64,000 nucleotides of DNA from Actinomycetospora lemnae (GTDB lineage Bacteria; Actinomycetota; Actinomycetes; Mycobacteriales; Pseudonocardiaceae), in assembly GCF_028737315.1 (NCBI RefSeq), contig NZ_JAQZAO010000006.1:248001-312000 (forward strand). The letters are read 5' to 3'. Shown here in pieces: positions 25,357 through 33,494 of the stretch. A program made the translations under genes and the position numbers. Each line of letters begins with the position of its first letter. Positions within the stretch are counted from its first letter, which is position 1. The notes beneath the pieces were generated by a model. The model made no database searches. It saw only the letters and a program-made list of their open reading frames with translations, and was not told the DNA's origin.

Positions 25357-26760
25357 TTGACAGTACCGCAGGACGTGAGCAGCAACTACGGCCAAGGCAA
25401 CTGCGCGGGTCGTGATGTGCTGCAGTCGAAGTCGACGTTGTCCGAGAAGCCGTGGGACGCTGCTCTCTTGACGAAAGCGCGGCGAGGTCTGCCGTTCCTG
25501 GCGGCCGCCCTTGCGGGTGTGGTGTCGTCGATCTCTGCCCTTGGGGCACTCGTACTTGGAGTAGGGCTGTCCACGATACTCGTCGGAGTGTTCTGGCCCG
25601 GGATGCTCGCGGCGCTGGTTCTACCGGTCGCGTTCTTGACCTATCGGGTCGGCCCGGAGTCGCTCAGCATCAGTGTCGCCGACTTGGCTCTGTTGGTCGT
25701 GCTGGCAACTCTAGCTACGCGGGTTGCCGTGGTGCGTGGCTTGACCCTACTCTGGCTGGTACTTAGCTTGTACCTGGCTCTAATGGCTGCTCCGGTGCTT
25801 GCGCATCCAACGCTGGGCGCGATAGCGGAATATGCCCACCGAGTATTCTTAGTTGTCGGTTCTGTCCTGGCTGGCGCGATTTGCGCCAACCGACGGGGCC
25901 AGATTGTCGCGCTTCGCCTCTTCATCCTGGTAGCGGTTACCTTTTCGATTGCGGCGGATGTACAAGCATTCTCTTTGGAAGGTGGGCCAGCGTATCCCCT
26001 TGGCGTCACCAAGAATCATGCAGGCGGGTTGATCTCTATTGGGATTCTCCTGCTCCTGCTCCTGCCGAGGATGTTGCCTCGAGCACCGAGGCTATTGGCT
26101 CTCGGCGTTCTGTTCAGCGGACTGCTGTCCACCCAAGCGCGCGCGGGGATCATCGCGTTGGCAGTTGGAGTCGCCTACGTATGCGTGGTCAGTGCTGCTC
26201 AGCGTCGCCGACTGATGTTTCCCCTTATAGGGGGCGGGATTCTTGCGGTCACGTCCGTTCTGTCGTTGGAAGCGGAACAAGAGGTTCCGGCGGATGTGTC
26301 CCTGAGCTCAACAACCGAACGACTGTCGTACTGGGAGCACGCCCTTGGCGACTGGAGTCGAGCGCCCTTTCTTGGGAACGGGTTGAAGTACTACTTGGAC
26401 CCAGAGGTTAACTTCCCGGTGCCATTCACCGAGGAGTTTCCAGATGGCGGTCCACCTAATCCCCATAACATCCTGGTCCAGACCTTAGCTGAATCGGGAG
26501 TGGTAGGCCTGCTAGCTTTCGTGGGGCTCGTCATCGGAGTAGTTGGTGTCGTTCGCCGTGGGAAAGGTGAATATGCTCTGGCGGCAGAAGCCACTCTGTT
26601 GGCGACCGTCTTCATGGGTGCCTTCGATATATTCTGGCTCGCTGGTAGGACGGTTGTTCCTTTCTTCCTAGTTGGCGTGGCGCTATCGCACCCAATTGGA
26701 CTCGGACGTACTCCGCACGCGGATGACCGTACGCAGAGGACGTGGAAGAGTGCCTCCTGA
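25357..26760 (+). CDS. Wzy-like O-antigen/capsule polymerase
   Basis: TTG 25357 with GAAGG just upstream is my start; GTG 25375 is in frame too. The 467-residue protein has about 12 membrane helices and the large extracytoplasmic loop plus motif of the O-antigen ligase/polymerase family (FPDGGPPNPHNILVQTLAE, residues ~362-380, followed by SGVVGLLAFVGLV). It should join undecaprenyl-linked repeats outside the membrane. Its place between Wzz and Wzx supports a polymerase rather than a ligase. Confidence 0.85.
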   Translation: MTVPQDVSSNYGQGNCAGRDVLQSKSTLSEKPWDAALLTKARRGLPFLAAALAGVVSSISALGALVLGVGLSTILVGVFWPGMLAALVLPVAFLTYRVGPESLSISVADLALLVVLATLATRVAVVRGLTLLWLVLSLYLALMAAPVLAHPTLGAIAEYAHRVFLVVGSVLAGAICANRRGQIVALRLFILVAVTFSIAADVQAFSLEGGPAYPLGVTKNHAGGLISIGILLLLLLPRMLPRAPRLLALGVLFSGLLSTQARAGIIALAVGVAYVCVVSAAQRRRLMFPLIGGGILAVTSVLSLEAEQEVPADVSLSSTTERLSYWEHALGDWSRAPFLGNGLKYYLDPEVNFPVPFTEEFPDGGPPNPHNILVQTLAESGVVGLLAFVGLVIGVVGVVRRGKGEYALAAEATLLATVFMGAFDIFWLAGRTVVPFFLVGVALSHPIGLGRTPHADDRTQRTWKSAS

Positions 26761-28024
26761 AGCGCCCTCTGGAGTGAGGCGGGCCAGCTGGATGCTGGTG
26801 GATCAGGTAGCCTCGAGCTTCACGAACTTCCTCGCTTCTATCTCAGTCGCCCGCTTGGCAACGACTTCCGAGTTCGGTTCGTTTAGTGTTGCCTTTGCCG
26901 TCATTTACGCGCTCCTAGAGTTGCTCCGGCCGCTGGCGCTGGAACCGCTCCTGGTCAGGTTCAGCGGAGCAGCCGGTGACGACCTTCGCCGGGCCTGCAG
27001 AGGCGCGATCAGTACGGGCGTCGGTGTGGGCCTGGGCGGGTCACTGGTTCTGTTGATCTGCGCCACGCTGGCAGGTCCCACCTTGTCGAGCTACTTGCTC
27101 GTCGGGGGTTTCGCAGTCTTGGTCGTTCTGGTTCAAGACTCGTGCCGGTTCTGCTTAGTTGCAGCGGGACGTACAAGGGCGGCCGCCTTTAATGATGGTC
27201 TGTGGGCGATTCTTGCACTTGCTGGCGTCGTCAGCGTCTGGGCTGCCGGCTGGGGACCAGTGAGTGCCATGTTGGCCTGGGCTACTGGAGGTGCAGTCAG
27301 CGCAGTTGTAGGGCTTCTACAGACAGGCGTATGGCCAAGCTTCGCTAGTTGCGTTCAGTGGCTGCGATCCAACCGCCATCTGGCGCCACGTTTTGTGCTC
27401 GAGTACCTCCTCGACGCTGGGGGGCTTCAACTGGTCTTGCTTCTTGTGGGTGTGATCGGCGGGCTGGCTGCGCTGGGCGCGCTAAATGGCGCTAGGCTTC
27501 TACTAGGTCCGGTCGGCATTCTCTTCCTAGCGATGTCTGGCTTCGCGATAAGTGAGGGTGCGAAGTCTCGCGACACTGGAGATCATCGGCTAGTGAAGAA
27601 GCTTGGTGGACTAGCTGGCCTACTAGCGGTGCTCCCCATAGCATGGAGCCTGGTTTTGATTGCTCTCCCACCTGCCGCAGGCGCCGCGATTCTGGGAGAT
27701 ACGTTCGCTTCAGCCCGTGAGATACTCCTGATCCTTGCGCTCTATTGGGCTGCGCGAGGTGCGTTGCTAGGGGCGAAGATCGCGTTTCGCGTATCTGGAA
27801 GCGCGCGAACTAGTCTTCGTGTCATGGCGATCTCGTCTCCCGTCGTTGCGGTTGCGAGTGTTGGCGGGGCCCTTGTGGCTGGCGGTCTCGGGGCGGTCGT
27901 TGGTCTCGCGGGCGCTTCGACTGTGAGCGCGATCTACTCGCTGAGCAAGGTGAGGTCTCAGTTTCCACCTTGCTTGGGCGGGAGCGGTCGGGAGCCGCTG
28001 TCACGTAGCGACGGGCTGAACTGA
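26750..28024 (+). CDS. Second Wzx-type flippase
   Basis: I use GTG 26750, which overlaps the polymerase gene by 11 bp; ATG 26723 is an alternative. The 424-residue protein has about 12 helices and the MOP-family opening WMLVDQVASSFTNFLASISVARLATTSEFGSF split across helices 1-2. It is a different branch from the flippase at 6295, so the window holds two independent repeat-unit export systems. GC is visibly lower than in that gene. Confidence 0.82.
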   Translation: MPPEAPSGVRRASWMLVDQVASSFTNFLASISVARLATTSEFGSFSVAFAVIYALLELLRPLALEPLLVRFSGAAGDDLRRACRGAISTGVGVGLGGSLVLLICATLAGPTLSSYLLVGGFAVLVVLVQDSCRFCLVAAGRTRAAAFNDGLWAILALAGVVSVWAAGWGPVSAMLAWATGGAVSAVVGLLQTGVWPSFASCVQWLRSNRHLAPRFVLEYLLDAGGLQLVLLLVGVIGGLAALGALNGARLLLGPVGILFLAMSGFAISEGAKSRDTGDHRLVKKLGGLAGLLAVLPIAWSLVLIALPPAAGAAILGDTFASAREILLILALYWAARGALLGAKIAFRVSGSARTSLRVMAISSPVVAVASVGGALVAGGLGAVVGLAGASTVSAIYSLSKVRSQFPPCLGGSGREPLSRSDGLN

Positions 28025-28039
28025 GGAGGGAGAACTTTG

Positions 28040-29044
28040 GTGGCTGATGTTGACGTGTCGGTAATCGTACCAACCTACAACCGAAAGGCGGCGCTCAAGG
28101 CCTGCCTGCGATCGCTTGATGAGCAAACGGTCGCGGCTACTTTTGAAGTGGTTGTAGTTGACGACGGTTCTACCGATGGTACTGTCGCGTCACTCGTAGG
28201 ATACGAGTCTCGCTTCGAGCTGTATGTCATTGCAGCCGAGCATCTTGGACCTTCTAACGCTCGCAACCTCGGTATCTCGAAAGCTAGGGGTAGGATTCTG
28301 GCGTTCACCGAGGATGATGTCGTGGTTGGGCCTGAGTGGCTAGAGCGCTCTCTGCGGTATATCGATTCGGGTGCGGACGTTGTAGATGGTCGGACCGTAT
28401 ACGTCGGCACCGACCGCTCCGTCCGCAGGTTCGAGGATGACGCTACGAGGCCGCCGGCATTCATCCCTTGCAATCTGGTTCTTCGTCGCCAAGTCTATGA
28501 CGCTGTGGGCGGGTACGATCCAGCCTTCTTTGACAGCGTCCGCGGTCTCTATTTTCGTGAAGATAGCGATTTTGCTTTTAGAGTTTTAGATGCGGGATTC
28601 GATGTGCGAGTGGCGCCAGACGTCGTCGTCGAGCATCCGGTTCAATTTGTTAGCTTCCGCGATGCAACCCGGCACACGAGGCGATACGAGCTTGATGCGC
28701 TACTTCACAAGAAGCATCGAGTGCGCTATCGGCGGTCGATAGAGATGCGAAATCTGGGAAGGTTTACTATCCCTCGCCCGATGCACTATGTGTGTCTTAT
28801 CTACGGTTTGAGCATCCTCTCTGCCGTCGTGTCGACTATACTGGGACGTGGTCGGAGTACGATTACATGTGCGGTACTTGCCTGGGGGTGCTCGACCCTT
28901 TATAGATTTCGCTATCAAGGCCCGCGCGCGCTGCGGCCCCGATTCGACCGCGAGTCTGCTGGCTTCCTGGTGCTCCCCGGGGTGTACTTGTACTCGATCT
29001 GCCGCGGAGCTCTGCGCTATAGGTCTTTCGGCGTTCTTCGGTAG
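28040..29044 (+). CDS. GT2 family glycosyltransferase
   Basis: GTG 28040 lies behind GAGGAGGG; 334 residues. The GT-A core shows VSVIVPTYNRKAALKACLRS, VVVVDDGSTDGT, LGPSNARNLGIS and the catalytic TEDDV (DxD-like) at about residues 92-96, then YDPAFFDSVRGLYFREDSDFAFR, the usual acidic acceptor motif. Two hydrophobic segments near 255-290 suggest membrane attachment. It is the last gene of the cassette and is followed by a hairpin. Confidence 0.9.
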   Translation: MADVDVSVIVPTYNRKAALKACLRSLDEQTVAATFEVVVVDDGSTDGTVASLVGYESRFELYVIAAEHLGPSNARNLGISKARGRILAFTEDDVVVGPEWLERSLRYIDSGADVVDGRTVYVGTDRSVRRFEDDATRPPAFIPCNLVLRRQVYDAVGGYDPAFFDSVRGLYFREDSDFAFRVLDAGFDVRVAPDVVVEHPVQFVSFRDATRHTRRYELDALLHKKHRVRYRRSIEMRNLGRFTIPRPMHYVCLIYGLSILSAVVSTILGRGRSTITCAVLAWGCSTLYRFRYQGPRALRPRFDRESAGFLVLPGVYLYSICRGALRYRSFGVLR

Positions 29045-29077
29045 AGGGCTAGACCGCGTTGCGGCTGGTCGAGCCCT
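29045..29077 (+). terminator. Hairpin terminator at the end of the low-GC cassette
   Basis: AGGGCT-A-GACC (29045-29055) pairs with GGTC-G-AGCCCT (29067-29077), 10 of 11 bp, around an 11-nt loop. It begins directly after the stop of the GT2 gene. Confidence 0.65.
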
Positions 29078-29676
29078 GAGGGAGAGCCTGCAAATGGGCG
29101 CCTGCATCTCGTGCTGGCTCCTCAAACCACAAGGCTGCTAAAGTGGACGAGATTCGGCGTATTGCTGCTTTGCGTCAGACTAGACCCCGTAGGCTCTCGC
29201 TCTCAGGTAGCTCTTATCGTGTCAGTCGTCCTTCCCAGCAGGGGCTTCGCGGCCAGCATGGGTACGGCCTCGTTGTGTCGCTTCCCTACTAGGCGCCGAA
29301 AGACACGTTGTGGTAGGTGGTTCGCAGCCGCACGCAGCGCATCTTCAGGGCGGCAACAGGAACGGCTGAGAGAGCAGATTGAGTCGGGACCGAGATTGGC
29401 GGGTGGAAGCTCAAGCATGGACGTCTGGAGGCCGATGAGGAGGTTCATCGGGGGAGGTAGGCAATGGGTTGTGCGCGCGGACCGGGACGTGTTGCGGGCG
29501 TAAGGCTTCACACTGGTTGGCGACGGCCTGTTAGCGCAGGTCGTTGAGGTTGTTCTGAGGACCGGCTCGTCGCGCCGTCCTCTCCGAGCCGGCGCGGTGG
29601 CAGTGGCGCCGGGGGCGTCCGGTGAGGTCCGCGCGGAGGCCGAGGCTTCGTCGCGGCGCGTTGGGCGGCCTCACTG
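29078..29676. other. Apparently non-coding junction, possible gene remnants
   Basis: About 600 bp between the GT2 terminator and the HNH gene. The left 430 bp still have lower GC. One frame ending at 29503 has a plausible coding texture near its end (QQERLREQIESGPRLAGG, MDVWRPMRRF), but the upstream part does not, and no family is recognised. A second frame from about 29142 stops after about 50 codons. I read this as decayed cassette sequence. No repeat or integrase was found. Confidence 0.35.
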
Positions 29677-31740
29677 TCAGAAGGGCGGCTCGTCCGGGAG
29701 GTCGGTGCGCGACGTCCGGGCTCGCGGCGCGCGCTGCAGGGTTGTGGCGGCCTTCGGCGCGACCTTGGTGAGCCAGTCGGGGTCGGGTGGCTCGGGGTGG
29801 TCGTCCCACCCGTCGTCTGGCAGGGGTCGCGGTTGCGCGGTCGGGCAGGGCGTGGGCAGGGGCTCGAGGACGCGGCGGGGCGCGGTGGTGTGGGTGACGC
29901 CAGCGCGGGTGCGGATGACGAAGCGACCGGGCGCGGGCTGGCGGACCCGCCAGCCGCCGTGGTGCTTGGCGCGGTGGTGGTGTTGGCACCAGGCGCCGAG
30001 GTTCCACGTCGCGGTGGGCCCGCCGACGGCGTGGTCGCGGGTGTGGTCGAGGTCGGCGCGGTGGGCGGACCGGCGGCACGCGGGCGCGACGCAGTGGCGA
30101 TCGCGGGTGCGGGTCCAGCGGTCGACCTCGACGCCGGGGCGTCGTCGGGCCCATTCGTCGAGGCCGGCGTCGGCGTCGGGTGGGCGGCCAGGTCGGTCGT
30201 GGTCGTGGCGGCCGCGCTCGGCGAGACGCTGCTGGAGCTCGGTGAGCAGCGGCGCCCAGACGCCGTGGTCGTCGGGGCGCAGGCCGGCGAGCACCGTCGT
30301 CGGGACCTGGAGCTCCACGATCGCGGCGGTGCGTCGACTGCCGTGCCCCCGCGTCCGGTGCCGGCCGCGGGGGCCGGGATGTCGCGCGGGGCGGCGGCGG
30401 GCGAGCAGGACCTGGTCGAGCCGGCCGTCGGGGTCGGTGAGCACGACGCGCCACTCGCCGTGGCGGTGGCCCCACAGCAGCGCGCGGGCGTCGTGGGGGA
30501 GGACCGCGCCGTAGCCGGTGACGCTGCCCGGGAGCTCGTCGAGCCCGAGCGCGGTGGTGAGGCGCAACCGGACCTCGACGGAGCCCTGACGCAGACAGCC
30601 CGGCGTGCGGTCGAGGGCCGCAGGTGGCATCGCGGGCCCGGGCGGCTCCGGATCGTCCGGGAGGCCGGGCAGCTCGAGTCGACCCTGCCCGGGCGTCGGG
30701 CGGCGGGACGAATCGGCAGGAGCGTCGTCGGCAGCGGGGCCAGCGTCTCCGTCGGGGTCGAGGGGCCCGTCGTCGGGGCTGTCGCCCGGCCCATCGTCCG
30801 GGTCGTGGCCGGGGTCGTCGTCGGGCCCGTCCTTGTCGTCGCCGCCCTCGTCGTCGGACGGCTCGGCGGGCCGATCCTCCGTGGGGGACGGCTCCGCGTG
30901 GTACTCGGCGGCGAGCAGGAGCGCGATGTCGCGGTCGGTCATGCCGGCGGTGGAGCCGTCGAGCAGCCGCATCCCGACCTGGAGGCGCAGCGCCCCGATC
31001 GGCGTGAGCACCCCGAGGTGGCGCACCGCCGCGGCGAGCGCGTCGATGCGCGCCTGGGAAGCGATGCCGTCGGGGGTGGGCGCGTCGCAGAAGGACAGGT
31101 TCGCGGTGCCCGACGGGTTGGGCGACAGCAGCACCCTCGCCCGCGACTCGGCGCGCTTGCGGCGCCGCTCGGCCCAGTCGGGATCGAGGGCGAGCACGAC
31201 CTGCTCGAGACGCTCGCGCAGCGCGCCCACCGGTAGCTCCGGCGCCTCGGGCAGCACGAGGCGGCAGGCGGCGTGGGCGTGGTCGTCGGACAGGTCGCTG
31301 GTCCACTCGCAGAACGTGCGGGCCTTGGGCTCGTCGATGCGGCCCTCGTGGAGCGCGTCGCCGACCTCGGGCAGGCGGACCAGCAGGTCGTCGGCCAGGT
31401 CGAGCTTGCGCGCCGACATCGTGCGTGACCAGCCCAGCAGCCCCGAGACCTCGTCGCCGGAGAACTCGTCGAGCCCGGAGCGCCGCTCGGTGCGCGCGGC
31501 CTCGGCGCGACCCAGGTGGTGCAGCGCCTCGAGCAGCTGCGCGGTGGCCCGGCTCTGCAGCTGCCAGCGGGCGCGCACGTAGGCCGCGAGGTCTTCCCCC
31601 GTGAGCGACGCCGGCGCGACCTCGTCGAGCCGGTCGACCAGCCGCGCGTCGAGCGCGCACTCCGGCAGCTCGGCCGCCAGGCCGGGCCGCAGGTCGTGGT
31701 CGATGCTCACGTCGATGACGGTAGAGCCCACCCCCGACAA
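29677..31740 (-). CDS. DUF222 / 13E12-repeat HNH endonuclease
   Basis: The frame begins at TTG 31740; GTG 31731 and 31710 are equally possible starts, since no ribosome site decides. Of up to 687 residues, about 30-260 form DUF222, 285-345 is a very acidic Asp/Gly/Pro spacer, and the C-terminal HNH is clear: RDRHCVAPACRRSAHRADLD, HTRDHAVGGPTATWNLGAWC, QHHHRAKH. The zinc Cys pair and the DH motif are intact. These multi-copy actinobacterial proteins are often linked with mobile DNA; their biological role is not settled. It borders the imported cassette. Confidence 0.88.
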   Translation of the reverse strand: MSGVGSTVIDVSIDHDLRPGLAAELPECALDARLVDRLDEVAPASLTGEDLAAYVRARWQLQSRATAQLLEALHHLGRAEAARTERRSGLDEFSGDEVSGLLGWSRTMSARKLDLADDLLVRLPEVGDALHEGRIDEPKARTFCEWTSDLSDDHAHAACRLVLPEAPELPVGALRERLEQVVLALDPDWAERRRKRAESRARVLLSPNPSGTANLSFCDAPTPDGIASQARIDALAAAVRHLGVLTPIGALRLQVGMRLLDGSTAGMTDRDIALLLAAEYHAEPSPTEDRPAEPSDDEGGDDKDGPDDDPGHDPDDGPGDSPDDGPLDPDGDAGPAADDAPADSSRRPTPGQGRLELPGLPDDPEPPGPAMPPAALDRTPGCLRQGSVEVRLRLTTALGLDELPGSVTGYGAVLPHDARALLWGHRHGEWRVVLTDPDGRLDQVLLARRRPARHPGPRGRHRTRGHGSRRTAAIVELQVPTTVLAGLRPDDHGVWAPLLTELQQRLAERGRHDHDRPGRPPDADAGLDEWARRRPGVEVDRWTRTRDRHCVAPACRRSAHRADLDHTRDHAVGGPTATWNLGAWCQHHHRAKHHGGWRVRQPAPGRFVIRTRAGVTHTTAPRRVLEPLPTPCPTAQPRPLPDDGWDDHPEPPDPDWLTKVAPKAATTLQRAPRARTSRTDLPDEPPF

Positions 31741-31804
31741 CGTTGTTGATCACAGATCGCGGTGGTGACCGGCGGCGGGGAGACCGCCGGCCGGCGGCCG
31801 GGCG

Positions 31805-32244
31805 TCACCGCCCGACCGCCGGGGAGGCGTCCGGACCGCACACGTCGGCGGTGCGGACCTCGACCTTGCCGACCCGCACGTCGCCGTCGCGGTGCACGAC
31901 GACACCGCCGGTGATGGTGCGGGCCACGTCGTCGCATTCAGCCCCGACCCCCACCGCGATGGGGGCCGGAGCCGGTCCCGGCTCCGCCTCGGGGGCCGCC
32001 ACGAGCACGAGCCCGGCGACGATCCCGACCCGGCCAGCGCCGCGGCGGCGCCCAGGAGGACCTCCCGGGAGAGGGAACGACGCGCGTCGGCCACCACGGC
32101 CCGCCACGGCCCGCGATCCAGCGGGGCGGCGATGGCCTCGGTCCTGACCGCGTCCGGGCCCGGCACGGCGTGGACGGGACCGACGGCGTGGCCCGGCACG
32201 AAGGTGTCGGCGGTGTGCAGCGAGCCGGCCCGGACGTGATCCAT
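31805..32244 (-). pseudogene. Small membrane protein gene with one frameshift
   Basis: ATG 32244 has a good GGAGGGGGA site. The N-terminal 66 residues (MDHVRAGSLHTADTFVPGHA to SREVLLGAAAALA) are in one frame; the hydrophobic segment and the rest (VGIVAGLVLVAAPEAE, GGVVVHRDGDVRVGKVEVRT) are in another, ending at 31805. The total of 440 nt is one short of a multiple of three, so one base is missing near 32028-32035, in a GC run. If restored, it would be a single-pass protein of about 146 residues with a small extracytoplasmic domain. Function unknown. Confidence 0.6.
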
Positions 32245-32311
32245 GATGGGTCCCCCTCCGCCCGAGTCCGGGCGTTCCTGTGGAGACCCGATCGGCCTCC
32301 GTCGGGGAGGA

Positions 32312-32317
32312 ACGCTA
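32312..32317 (-). promoter_or_regulatory. -10 box TAGCGT for the small membrane protein
   Basis: Read on the minus strand, CCTAGCGTT gives the same TAGCGT hexamer seen in the catabolic promoters at the right of the window. It would start a leader of about 60 nt before ATG 32244. No clear -35 box is visible. Confidence 0.4.
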
Positions 32318-32513
32318 GGCAGCGGATCCGCCGCGACCCATCCCCGAGCGTGGGGGTGGTCGGTGCTCGGCCGGCGATCCGGCGGTGCGTACGGGAGGGG
32401 CCTGACCAGCGATTCCTCTCGTCGGCAACCCCTGGGCTCGGGGGTCGTCCCGGACCCGCCCGATGACCACAGTCCGTCGCGTCGCACCACTCCGACCGCG
32501 AAGGCAGGTCACC

Positions 32514-33320
32514 ATGTCCGCGATCACCAGCACGAGACTCGCCCGAGGGATCGTCGCCGCCGTCACCGCCGCGCTGCTCGTCGGCGGTGCCGGCCCGGCC
32601 GCCGCCGACGACACCGAGAACAGGAGCTACCCCGGCTGCCCTCTCCTGCTCGAGGGCCAGACGAGCAGCTGCGTCGAGAGGCTGCAGCGCGACCTCAACG
32701 CCGTCGACCCCGACTACGCACTGCCCGAGACCGGGTTCTTCGGACCGGCGACGCGGACGGCCGTGCTGGACTTCCAGGGTTGGCGCCGACTGCCCGCGGA
32801 CGGCAACGTCGGGGGTCTCACGGCGGACGCCCTGGCGCGGGAGGTCGGCGAGCCCGGGGAGGCCGGACCTACCGAGCCGCCGCCGGACTCGTGCCGGGAG
32901 GGCGACCGGGACCAGGCGACCGAGCTCGCGGATCGAGGGTTCACCACGGTCCGGGAGCAGACCCTGCGGGGCGGCGCCTACGACGGGCTCACGGTGTCGG
33001 TCCGGGCGTCGGACACGATGCCTGGCTGCGCCTGGGGCCTGATCTCCGCGCAGGACGACCCGCTCAGCCTCGAGGTGCACGAGGTCTGGGTGGACCGGTC
33101 CCTCGACGGCGGCGCCACGTGGGAGCAGCAGCCGGAGACGACCACGCAACTGTTCTCCGGGGTGACACACACCGGGGTGTACGACGCCACCGGGCCCGTG
33201 TCGATCCGCGTGTGCGGCGTGAGCTACCACCAGCCGCTGAGCGCGCCGTCGGGGGAGCCGCAGTACGAGGTCCCGGACCAGAGCCCGTACGTCTGCACCG
33301 GCTGGTGGACCCAGGGCTGA
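32514..33320 (+). CDS. Secreted peptidoglycan-binding-domain protein
   Basis: ATG 32514 gives a clean signal peptide (to AAADD, about residue 33); an upstream in-frame ATG at 32463 is less likely. Of 268 residues, about 38-115 form a PG_binding_1 domain (CVERLQRDLNAVDPDY, TGFFGPATRTAVLDFQ, DGNVGGLTADAL). The C-terminal 140 residues hold paired Cys and Trp-rich strands with no known domain. The protein likely binds cell-wall glycan. The next genes encode a kinase whose outer domain could be part of the same surface function (inference). Confidence 0.8.
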   Translation: MSAITSTRLARGIVAAVTAALLVGGAGPAAADDTENRSYPGCPLLLEGQTSSCVERLQRDLNAVDPDYALPETGFFGPATRTAVLDFQGWRRLPADGNVGGLTADALAREVGEPGEAGPTEPPPDSCREGDRDQATELADRGFTTVREQTLRGGAYDGLTVSVRASDTMPGCAWGLISAQDDPLSLEVHEVWVDRSLDGGATWEQQPETTTQLFSGVTHTGVYDATGPVSIRVCGVSYHQPLSAPSGEPQYEVPDQSPYVCTGWWTQG

Positions 33321-33494
33321 GGCACCGAGACCGTCGGGTCGCGCCAGGGCCGCGAACGCCTGGATCGATGCTCCGTTCGACTGACTTCGGTCGGACGATG
33401 CGCGTGACCCTCCGTTGTGGCTAACGGCGACACCGAGATGGGCGATGCCCCCGCGGACACCGGTTCGGAACCGACGCCGCGGGGGGCGCACACC

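Noticed and set aside
29111-29503. Possible 130-codon gene after the capsule cassette
   Set aside because: No ribosome site, no family, and only the last third looks coding; recorded as a remnant instead.
32245-32513. c-di-AMP (ydaO) riboswitch before the peptidoglycan-binding protein
   Set aside because: Such genes often have one, but the expected conserved segments are not present.
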